From Plasmodium coatneyi (taxonomy: Eukaryota > Apicomplexa > Aconoidasida > Haemosporida > Plasmodiidae), in NCBI RefSeq assembly GCF_001680005.1, contig NC_033566.1:806001-870000 (forward strand): 64,000 bases of DNA. Reading direction: 5' to 3'. This document shows positions 1-10,234 of the stretch, piece by piece. Made by a program: the position numbers and the translations under genes. The first letter of the stretch is position 1, and each line of letters starts with the position of its first letter. Under the pieces are notes generated by a model. The model was not told where the DNA came from and did no database searches. It saw only the letters and a program-made list of their open reading frames with translations.

Positions 1-239
1 CTCTCCCCTTAAACATTCCTTCCACCAACCACCTAACAAACTACCTTTCACCTATCACCACCCTAACAACCCACCTACCACCCACATAACACAATCTTCC
101 TTCCACCAATCACCCAAACAACCTTTTTTCCACCCCTAACACAACCTCCCTTCCACCTTACCACTCTACCACTTAAGAACCCTTCCATCTGCCTACCACC
201 CCTAACGCAACCTTCATTCTAACACTAACACAATATAGT
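1..239. repeat. CCACC/TAACA-type degenerate repeat, probably inside KIR-A intron
   Basis: The plus strand is a run of imperfect units built from CCACC, TAACA and CTTCC words, almost free of G. It begins directly beyond the splice donor at 245 of the minus-strand KIR-A gene, so it is most likely intron sequence before an off-window membrane exon. The same repeat class fills the second intron of KIR-B (about 10523-10730), but there the C-rich strand is the coding strand, so the two copies lie in opposite orientation relative to their genes. Confidence 0.6.
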
Positions 240-245
240 ACTTAC

Positions 246-1967
246 CATCTACCACGGCGTCGCCAAGGTCGAAGTCATCTCCAGCAGAAGGTTTCTTTGC
301 TGTTGTCTGGCATTGCAATTTAGGTTCCCCATTTTGGAAAGAGTTCTCATATTCCCTATTAAATTCATTACAAAATGTATCCCCCCCAGTTGTTTCACTA
401 CAACTACTTTGTACACTCGAATATGCTCCCTTAAGTCCGTCTAAATATGTGCTACAATCTTCACTACATAAATATCTATTATCCCCCTGGTCCTTTGATA
501 AAATATTATAATTATAGGAATAATCAAATATTTCTTTTCTTTTGTCAAATATGTTTTTGTCCATTTGAGGATATAATTTACTACAGCTATTCGTACATTT
601 CGTGTTAGTCAGATTGCCATAAATTGAAGTCATGACTGTATTCAGTTCATGAGGTTCCTTGACTTCATTTTTTATTCTGTACCCTAACCAATAATAAAAG
701 AAATGACAAGGCTCAAAGTAGGATGGGGTGCCATCCAACTTCTTCCCATTACATGCACGATAATGATTCCTCACAATTTCACCAGATAAGTTCTCGTCTT
801 CCATATTGAAGCTCCTTAATCCTCCCTGCACTGCCGCCTTTACACTCTGGTTACATCCTCGCCCCCGAGTGGTCCATGTGGTACACGTGTTGCCTTCCTT
901 AAATAAGGCATATACATTTTCTGAAGGTAATTTATCTGGATCTGCCTTCCCCTACAAAATGTGTAATTAAAGGAGAAAAATATATAGAATATATATATGT
1001 GGACACACTCTTATGTGTCCCACGCACATATACATATATAAATATATGCATATACACATATATGCATATACGTATATATGTATATATATATGTATTATAT
1101 AGATATATATATGTATATTATTAAAATATCCACTTTGAAAATGAACTAAGGGTCTGTGTTCCTACTATTTCTGCCATGGATATAGGTTTGAGCCCATGTT
1201 CCGATTCGCATTTTTCCTCGAACTCCTCGGGACTCCCCTTTGTACTAAATGTACTTCCATTCTCCGTACAGTACTGTTTATCCGAGCCCTGGTTCAAACA
1301 ATACGCATTCATACTATTATAGGCTTCAGCAGCTTCCCTCAGATAACCGGAGTAATCAGTATATTTTGACTGATCCTGCTGTATTAGTGCACATATACCA
1401 CTGAAGTCGTAGTAATAGTCAAACATTTGCTTCATATGCTTGAAATGCTGCTTCGCCGTGTCCGGGTACATATACTTACACTGTTCGTTAGGGACCCATG
1501 TGCTCAGTGTATTATATATTGTGTCCATGATATTCTTAAAATTAGTTGTGCCTTCTCTTGTGTTGCGTACTATTTCTCCTAACCAGTAGTAGAAGAAATA
1601 ACAGCGGTCCTTATGGTATGGGCTCCCTGTACTCATCTTTGACACATAGCACCATGCATCCACAATCTTCTCTACATAACTCCGAATACTCCGATGTTGT
1701 GTTAGTGCACCTTCCAACCTACTTTTCCCTACTGCACCGTCTAAGCTATAGAGATTACACCCATAGGACCTGTCATTGAACTCGTCATACCTCTGTTTGG
1801 ATGGTAAACTAATAGCACTATTACCCTACAAGTGTATAATTAGTGAAATACATATGCGAATATATGTCAGCACTCCCTATTATGTGATGCATCGATCATT
1901 ATATGTACACATATCACTATATATGCATTTTTTTAATAGAGGAAATGAAATATACTACACTTACCAT
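246..1967 (-). CDS. KIR: KIR-A: two-module KIR (pir family) variant antigen, 3' end beyond window
   Basis: Probable surface or exported variant antigen of the pir superfamily. I read exon 1 as the start codon alone (1967-1965, followed by GTAAGT), exon 2 at 1825-1166 and exon 3 at 951-246; all junction phases agree. Exons 2 and 3 each encode a cysteine-rich pir module with the hallmark FFYYWLG, a later MFDYYYD or IFDYSYN motif and spaced cysteines, so the protein has two modules of about 220 and 235 residues. Exon 3 ends in phase 1 at GTAAGT; KIR-D has the same phase before its membrane exon, so membrane and cytoplasmic exons are expected left of position 1. The last 18 residues of exon 3 look like host CD99. 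The one-codon first exon is the weakest call. Reading the modules as two separate genes is less likely, because the first would have no membrane segment. Confidence 0.8.
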
Positions 1968-2194
1968 TGTTTTAGTTATATATCCTTCGTACCTAATAAA
2001 GTGATGTTTAAAATGTTCTTTTCATATATTCGCATGGAATACATATACAAAGATTTTGCTTGCTTTTCATAGCGAAATTTTTAACTAATGAATAAAGTAT
2101 ATAAAAATTTTATACTTTTTCCCTAATAATATACTTCAATTTTTAAATGGTAATAATACAATGTACATACATATGTGTACATTAAGATCATTAT

Positions 2195-2250
2195 GATTAT
2201 GTACACATATATGTAATTTGGGGGGCAAAAGAAAATGTAAGAATAAGTAT
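2195..2250 (-). promoter_or_regulatory. Conserved KIR upstream element, KIR-A copy
   Basis: The plus strand has a GTACACATATATGTAATT stretch followed by GGGGCAAAAGAAAATGTA and then AGAAT. It lies about 230-285 bp upstream of the KIR-A start codon. Nearly the same string precedes KIR-B, with only small differences in the GGGGCAAAAGAAAATGTA half, and the first half recurs before KIR-C. The position and conservation suggest a promoter element; no binding factor is known to me. Confidence 0.45.
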
Positions 2251-3917
2251 ATTGGAATATAAGAATAAAAATTGGGGGAAGGGGAAGATGCAAAGGGATC
2301 AAAATTTTTTTTTTTTTTTTTTCTCTTATACACGTTCCTTCTTTATGCATGCTTCATATGGTTCGATTATGCGTGATTATTGAGAACATTGCATTATTTC
2401 TATTTACACGTATTAGCTTCTACATATATATATAATAATGTGCATGCACCCTTCCCCTCTTTGGATAAAAAGAATTTTCATATATATGTGTGTATATGTA
2501 GGTACATTGCTTATTTTATGTTTTATTGTTGTTTTGTTTGGAGGAAGGGGAGATTGCCCATTAAAAAATTGATCACACATATATAGTATAGTATAGTTCA
2601 TGCATATGCATAATACACTCTTCCCCCCTTTTTAAATGTGTATATCAATTTATTCTCATTGAAGTGGCGTTATTTTATGAGCAAGATACAGGCGAAATTT
2701 TCAACAGAGAGAATTGCATTATGCTTAGAACAAAAGTACAATATGCGCTCTTGTAAGAACACTCCTTCATGTACACTTCTTCCCTTCTCTTCTATAATCA
2801 TTCAATAATAATAATTTTCTTTCCATTCCATTCCCTTCCTTTTTTTTTATTCTTTTCCTTTCTGATGAGTACACTTTAAATAACTGCCTTACATAAAATA
2901 TAAATTGTATTACCTAAGCTGTTCCTTCTCTCTCTTCTTTTTAAGTGTAGATTATGTTTTTTTATGCATTAAGGTATTCCTTTTATTTTTTTCTTCTTTT
3001 CCTCCTCTACTATAAGTACCTCATAAGGGGCCCACTACAACATATATACATTATGGCACCTAAGCTCTTCCCTGACCTTCTTTTTTCCCCCACCCCATCC
3101 CCTTTTTACTTTAAAATCCATATTATACATTTTTTATGTACTCATTCATCCCATGTGTTCCTTTTCTTTTTTTCTTCTTCCCGGTTTTGAGTTTTAAAGA
3201 GGGTTAAAAAAAAGTTAAAAGATGCTTAGTGGAGGGATATTGTAAAAAGGAATTTGAGCAACATAATCGTCATACATGCAAATATTCCATATTATTTCCA
3301 TATTTTTACGAATGGAAGGAAGTTACTTATTATTGTATCAAATTGATATGTGTCTTCGCCGCGGCTGCGCCCGCGGCCGCCTCCATAGTATTCATCACTC
3401 CCCCATATGGAACGAACACAACTTACACATCACATTGTGGAACACGCACATTATGGAACGGACATTGTATGGTGTGGTTGTCCAAACTGACGTTACAACC
3501 GTGGAAGCATGGAAACATGGAACAGCAGTTTTTTAATAAAAAGTGTGTACACATAAATTAGTACACTCCACACAGTGAGATGTGTATATGCGCAGGTACT
3601 ACAACAGCTCTATATACAGCTGCAGCTACTGCTGCTTTATATACACTATACCGCATATAGCAGACTGATGTATTTTTTATTATTACGACATCATGTTTTA
3701 TAAATAAATGCATTATGCCCTGTCCTGAATGGGACAGGGCAATGCACATTCCATCCAAACAATATGTTTCTCCATGGTAAGTAGAACATTTTGAGGTGTG
3801 TGCGTGGAGGGGAGGCAGTTACTTACTTCTAACGGTTTGTGGTTATAGTAAATTTCCTTCCCCCAAGGGAGGAAAGGAAGGAAGGAAAAGGATTCCTCCT
3901 CCTTCTTGAGGAAGAAT
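2251..3917. other. AT-rich intergenic region, no gene supported
   Basis: Upstream flank of KIR-A and distal flank of the SICAvar gene. It has T-runs, TATATG-rich stretches and short open frames of low complexity. A GC-rich patch near 3355-3385 (CGCCGCGGCTGCGCCCGCGG) stands out from the AT-rich surroundings but lies in no recognisable gene. Confidence 0.5.
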
Positions 3918-4087
3918 GAACAACATTCTTTCTTCAGGAAGGAGAACATCCTTCCTAAGGGAAGAAAGGAAGGAACGACATTCCTTCTAAGGGAGGATTC
4001 CTTCCCTCCCTTCCCATTAGGGAAGGAAATATTCTTTTCCTTCTCATTAGGAAGGATGTTCTCCTTCCTGAAGAAAGAATGTTGTTC
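3918..4087. repeat. Perfect 39-bp inverted repeat with 92-bp spacer
   Basis: Arms 3918-3956 and 4049-4087 are exact reverse complements (the left arm begins GAACAACATTCTTTCTTCAG). The spacer is also made of GGAAGG/CCTTCC words and has weaker inner complementarity, so the segment could fold into a long hairpin. The words AAGGAAGAAAACATT and CCTAAGGA in the SICAvar 3' exon at 9385-9410 resemble this composition, so it may be a remnant of a SICAvar 3' terminal repeat duplicated head to head. Open frames on both strands here come from the palindrome. Confidence 0.8.
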
Positions 4088-5282
4088 CCTTCCTTCCGCA
4101 AGGAAGGAATTGTTGTTCACTTCCCTTTCCTTCTTCCTGACATTTGGAAGTAGTACAGAACAAATGTGGAACAAAGATGAAACACCTGAGGATATATGAC
4201 GATTTGTATTGATAAACTTTTTCCTTAAAAATTGCTTTCTTTTAATCATTTTTTTATATATGACAATATGGAAGAAATACCCCGACAGCACGTGTTCTAT
4301 TCACGAATAGAATAAGAATTTTTAACGACGGGCAAAATATTTGCACTGTGGCGAAAAATATTCGTTTCAGGTTAATATAATGTATTAGTACGTGTATTCC
4401 CTCTTAACAACTTGTATTAATAGAAACAAATTTACCAAAATATTTAAGGAAAATTATTTCAGAATGATGTTTCTCCCCTACATAATAACATTTGTTCACA
4501 AAATTAATTAATTCAAAATAAAAATAGGAAAAATGATAAATAAAGAAAAAAGAAGAAGTGCTCATTAGCAGCAGCATAAGGAGAGAGGAGAGTATATCTC
4601 AAAATGTGCACAAGCAAGCAAGAAAGGGGGTAGGGAGAAAGTACACAAAGAAAAGAAAAAAAAAAAAGGGGGTAAGGAAAAAGAAAGGAAGAAAGAAAAG
4701 AAAGAGAAGGAGGAAAAAAAACGGGAAAGTAAAGAATGGTAGAATAGGTTCCACTTTCTCCTAGTTTCCCTGTAAAAAAATTTTTTTTTTTTTTCTGTAA
4801 AAAATTCTTTTTTTTCATATCAAATTTTTTTTTTCCTTCGGTGAACAACTCACACTAATTTGAAGGCGAATTTACATGAGAAGGGGCACCTCCTCCTACA
4901 AAGAGAAATTTGTGCTAAGTGTAAAAGTTGTACATAAAACAGAATGACAGAAGATTAAATATCGTGACTAAAAAATGTATGTAATGTATGCCCAATAATG
5001 ATATTCTTTTAAAGAATGAATAAAAAGAAAAAAAAAAGAAAATAAGAAAAAAGAAATAAAAGAAAAAAGAAAACGAAAAAAGAAAGAACAAAAAAGCAGC
5101 GAAAAAGTGCAAAAGTGAAAAAAAAATGAATGAAAAAAAAAAAATTCCGCACATATACTACTTCTGGAAAGAACAAACATAGAACAATAATTCAAAGTGC
5201 ATGTAAAAAATGTACGTTCTGTGTACACATAGTATTTGATAGAATATTACTCCTGTGTAATAAGCGACGGAGTTATTGTATA
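4088..5282. other. Intergenic flank upstream of the SICAvar gene
   Basis: A-rich and T-rich low-complexity DNA with homopolymer blocks at about 4660, 4780, 4825 and 5030-5145. It presumably contains the SICAvar 5' region. I see no coding exon and no element matching the KIR upstream motif. Confidence 0.5.
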
Positions 5283-8200
5283 ATGGTAAAAATGGAACCA
5301 GATAAGGAATTCGAAGATTTAAAAAAAAAGTGGTTAGAGAAAAATGGACATACTAGGAATGAAAGGGCCGGGCAGGTATAATACTATTGTGTCAACGATG
5401 TGCAGAAGAAGAATACGTTTCCACATAGCACTGTACTTTTTTTTACTGATAATAATAATTACGTAGTACAGAACAAATATGTATGAACCTATTATTCTAC
5501 ATGGTAGACTAAGTTATTTGCGGAAATAGTGAAGTGGGTTAAAGAAATGCTGAAGGAAATGGTGAATACAGATAGTGAAGATATTGTTGAGGGGCTATGC
5601 GAAGAAATAAATAAAGCACCAAATAATATGACAGCAGAAGAGGAGAAAGTATGCACATTTATTTTAAGAAACTTATGGGACATGAAAACAAAAAGTGAAG
5701 ATCATTGCAGGGAAGGGGAAATTAATGGAGAAATAAAGGAATACATACGGTGTGAAGTGCTCAATATGTGGATATATGAATATTTAACTGCGCACTGCCA
5801 AGAAGGACATGTTGTAACCAATGCATTTGAAGCAATGAAGAAACTTAGCGTAGGACTTGGTACGGGGACAGGGTGTAAGGAATGCGAACCTAAGGTGTTG
5901 GGACCTATGATTATAAATGGACAGGCAATGTTGGGAACTATTCTTGGTATTGTGAAAAGTAAGGGAGATGTTATGACATTAATAGATAAGGATCCGAAGC
6001 AACCATGTCCAAAAGAAAAGGATCTTCTATCACAATTAGTTCCTCCAAAGGTAACAGCAGCAGCAATGGGGACGACCACCACCACGGCAGAAGAACAGTT
6101 TGCCAATATATTAGAAGGTTGGTTAAGGGAAGCAGAAGGGAATAATGGAATAGAATTTGTAATATTTTCCATTTTGAATAAAAGAATAAGTTGAATATGG
6201 GAGAAATAATGTTTGCACGGTTTTAATTGAACGCATAAGTAGTAAAAAGGAGTGTGTTTTAGTGTGAGTAATCATTTTTCTTTCTTTAAATTCTCAGAAT
6301 AAATTATGGGGAAGTGTAAAAGCAATATACAATGAAGTCCTGCAGGAAATAGGGAAGACGGAAAATAGGCAAATACAAGGATTGTGTGCTAAAGATGATT
6401 CCGGGGTGTTCAAAATTATTCCGCAGCAGAAACCTATATGCAAGGCACTGGTTAAAATATTCCTGTATATGGATGGATTGAAACCGAAGGGGGGGAATGA
6501 ATGGATAGAGGAAAAATTAAAAGGAGAACAATCATTTATGAGGTGTATTATAGGAACAGTGATTATGTACAAATTATTAGAGAAATATTGTTGGTTCAAG
6601 GACTACATAGAATATGCATCCAGGATGGTGAAAAACATAAAAGAGAAAGCAAAAATGAATAATAACTGCAGGAAATGTGCGTGGTTAGATTTGGATATTC
6701 TGAAAGTAGGGTTAGAATTATTCAGGGGAACTATAGAAGGATGGATTAAAGAAAAAGAACCTACTATTGTAGATATAGTAAATTTGGAGAGGCATGGACA
6801 ATGGTGCCAAGGGGGGCAGCAAGTAAAGTACAGAGGGGAAGAGGAACAGTTCCGAAAGGAGAAGAAGGATGGACAATGAAAGAAATAAGTGACTTAGAAG
6901 AATTACCTAAGAATGAGAAATACCTATCGAATGTAAGGGCGAATGTGATTATGGGAGAAATAAGTAAAAATAAAGGTAGCGGTGATATAGTGCTGAAGTT
7001 GAAGGAACGATTAGAGAAAGAAATACAGATGATGAAAGGAGTAACAAGGTTACAGACTAAAGGGACAGGGCCCATACCCCCCAACTCGTCCAGGGGAGTT
7101 AAATCATCATGTGATGATATAAAAATTGAAGGACTGGAAGATGGGGAACAAGGTATAAGAATTGTTTTCTCCACAATTTAAATGTGTGTGTAAAATATAT
7201 GTTGTATCCATGGTGAAATATATTGTACTATTAAAATGTTAGTCCATGGGTATGGAAGAAATAGAGGTATATTCCTTTCCATATTATTCCTTTTAAAAAT
7301 TTTTCATTTTAGACATGTGGGAAGAGGAGTTCACCGAATTTTACAACACCGCCACTGATGACCACATGGGGTATGATTATCAGGAATACCAGACCCTGTC
7401 GGCTATATGTGATAATGAGGAAGATCAAGCTATGTTCGATAAGAAAGGACATAAGAAATTCTGCCAAGACCTCGTGAAGAATTTATTATATATAGGAACA
7501 AAAGCAAATAACTGTGAACAGAAAAATCAGGGAAATGAAACAAAGAAGAAATCATGCATGAGGAAGTGTGATTTATTGAATTTGTGGCTCCTGGGTTTAG
7601 ACGATTATTGTGTTCCTAAAGAAATTGTAAGTAGCATTTTTGAGGGGGTTAACGCTGTAAAGGGTGATTTATTCAAGGATAAGAAATACACTGAGTGTGT
7701 GTATGGGTCCATGAAATATTTGCATAAGGGTGATATGGATATGCTAAGTAAAATTATAAAATGGATGAAAGAAAAAGCACAGAGCAGGTGTTTTGGTCAT
7801 GCTAATAAGTATGGTGTCTGTAGAATGCAGGTTAGGCAATTTACTGTACAACTACAAGGAAAATCGGAAAGTTCAACAGGGAAAGAAACAACGGATGAAA
7901 AATTAAAGGAGTGACATGACAAATTTGAGGACGCCAAAAAAGAAAAGGAGGCAGAGTTGGAAGATTTGAAGAAAGTCATACAAGAGAACAATCCACCACC
8001 CTCGGAACAAAGTACACCAGCAGCAGCCGGAGCAGCGGAACCTGCTCCGAAGTCCGCACCAGCACCAAAGAAAGCAGGTAAGGATGCAACATCTTCCCAC
8101 AATAATTATAAAAGTATAGATTGTAATAAAAGAGAAATAGAAAGTACTGTTGATTTCAGTGTATGGTCGAAAAAGTGTGATAATAGTGACCAAGGGATTA

Positions 8201-9590
8201 GTGGTAACAATAAGGATGAAGATGATACACCTGGTCCAGGTATCTATGGTGTTGCAGGCAGTAAGCAAGGTAAGATTGATTTGAAAACAGATCAGGCTAC
8301 ATTACCTTCCGAACCTATCAACATCATTTTAGGTCCTAAGAACACTCAGCCCGATTCCACACATTCCGGTACAACTGTACCAGAAAGTACAACAGGTAAG
8401 GTTCATAGTAGTAATATGAATAATTGTGCACCCGGAAAGGGTTGACATACAACTTCTTAGGTATTACTATTCATAGTAATATTAAAATTACTCACCTTCC
8501 CTTCTTACTAACCTTCTAGGTACATTTGGTCCTAAAGGAGAAAAAGGTGATCCAGGTGTCCCAGGAGCTGCTGCTCCCACTGCAGGAGGATCAGGTGGTG
8601 CTGCTACAGGAAGTATAACTCTTGATCCTCATGGTAGTCCGGAAGCACCAGGTTCACAACCCCAAGCACCAGCATCACCCTCCCCCCGTAGGAAGACAAG
8701 GGAGGGAAGGAAGGAAGGAGTGATGGACCCCTTCCTTGCTTACTTTCCTTTGGTTCCTGTGTTCCTTGGTACTTCCGTCATAAGTTATCTCCTTTGGAAG
8801 ATAAAAAATAAATAAAAATAAAAAAAAAATTTTATCTTAGAAGAAAAAAAGAAAGAAAAAAAAAAGGAAAAATTAAAAAAAAATTCATATTACTAGAAAA
8901 AAAGAAAGAAAAAAAAAAAAAATAAGGTGAATCAATAAGGTGTATGTAGGATTTCACATTTTAGGGGTGTATGTGTAGGATTTCCCATTTTAGGGTTTGA
9001 AGTAGTAATTACTGTTACGTGAACAAAGATTTCACGCCCCTATTAAAGAAACATTTTCTCCCTTTTTTTTTTTTTTTTCTTTTTAGTACTTTGGAATGCT
9101 TCGTAAGACAAGGAAACGTTACAGAAGAGTTTACCAAGCACGTGGTCCAACCTGGTCCACGTGAATATTACATTTTAAAGGAACGAAAACCTCGTTCTAC
9201 GCCTAAAAAAAGGAGGAAAAAACGTGCTGTTGGTCGTCGTCGTGCCGGTCGTCGTGGTGTACGTCGCCGCATGATTATTGATATTCATTTAGAAGTCTTA
9301 GACGAATGTCAACAAGGGGACTTGCATTCGAAGAAGGAAGACTTTTTTGAAATTTTGGTTCAAGAATTTATGGGAAGCAATTTTATAAAGGAAGAAAACA
9401 TTCCTAAGGAACAGGGTAATTATTCAGATTTCGGGTTTAGGGAAGAAAGACTTTGTTCCTAAGGATGATGTTCTTAAGGAACAGGTTCAATGTTCAGGGT
9501 TCCGGGTTTAGGGAAGGAAGACATTCTTCCTAAGGATGATATTCCTATGGAAGAGGGTCAAAGTTGAGATTCAGCGGTTTAGGGTGTAGT
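5283..9590 (+). pseudogene. SICAvar: SICAvar-type variant antigen gene, degraded
   Basis: Intact SICAvar proteins are large variant antigens on the infected red-cell surface. Exons read: 5283-5375, 5508-6158, 6298-7152, 7313-8395, 8520-8800 and 9087-about 9590. Exons 2, 3 and 4 each encode a cysteine-rich module (for example CTFILRNLW with CKECEPK; CRKCAWLDLDILK; CMRKCDLLNLW). Exon 5 carries collagen-like triplets, a linker and a membrane segment (PLVPVFLGTSVISYLLW). Exon 6 encodes the basic cytoplasmic domain (LKERKPRSTP, MIIDIHLEVLDECQ, EDFFEILVQEF) and degenerate terminal repeats. Lesions: a frame change near the G6 tract at 6811-6816; an in-frame TGA at 7912-7914 with the same frame open beyond it; AT instead of GT after TGGAAG at 8801; a frame change in exon 6 before the TGA at 9162; and another near 9445-9448. 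The frame changes could be assembly indels, but the stop and lost donor are not of that type. The start codon is uncertain, as the frame is open further upstream. Confidence 0.8.
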
Positions 9591-10234
9591 AAGTATTTTT
9601 TTTTTTTTTTTTTTTCGTTTTCTGTATTAAATTGTTGATGTTTATGTGTAATTAATATTAGGCAAAAGAACTCTTTAGTACATTCCTATTTGTTTGGTAC
9701 AATTTCTTCTTTTATTGCAGATTAAAAAAAATACCTATTCATTCTGTTATAAAAATTTTGAATTCATAATATATTTTTTTTGTTTTTTTAAAATACATGA
9801 ATATTTCTTTGAAAAGGGGTCAGCACCTTTTTCCTTTATTTTTTTTTTCTTTCCTTTTTCCGCGCCGATCCTTTGGGAGCGTTCTTTCCTTATGTGCTTA
9901 TTTAAACTTACAAATGAAAAGGAAAGAGAAGGAATGAAATATGAAGAAAAGAAGGAATAAAAAGGAAATAATAAGAAATAAGGAAGGAAAGAAAGAAGGA
10001 AAGGAGAAGGAAAAAGAAGGAAAGGAAGGTCTAATGAAGGAACGAAGGAAAGAAGGAAAGAAGGAAAAAAAAGGATGGAAGAAAGAAAAAGATGGAGGAA
10101 AAAAGAAGAAAGTGTCTCTTTTTTTTTTTTCCCTACACTGCATATAAGCTTCATGATGGTCATTTATGCTTCCTCTGTTGGGGGATGGGAAGGGAAAGAA
10201 ACGTTCCCCTTTCAGGTGGTACATTACAATGGTG
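9591..10234. other. Low-complexity intergenic region between SICAvar and KIR-B
   Basis: It holds a T-run at 9598-9615 and a long GGAA/GAAA-rich purine tract at about 9915-10115, followed by T11. Long open frames on either strand here are simple-sequence artefacts. Both neighbouring genes end toward this region. Confidence 0.5.

Noticed and set aside
3713..4291. Long open frames on both strands
   Set aside because: They are produced by the inverted repeat and its GGAAGG/CCTTCC spacer; there are no family motifs.
6778..6833. A 56-bp intron explaining the frame change in SICAvar exon 3
   Set aside because: It would be shorter than the other introns here and has a purine-rich 3' end without a pyrimidine tract, so a one-base indel is simpler.
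9915..10163. Lysine- or phenylalanine-rich frames on both strands
   Set aside because: Simple GGAA/GAAA repeat; no domain and no splice context.
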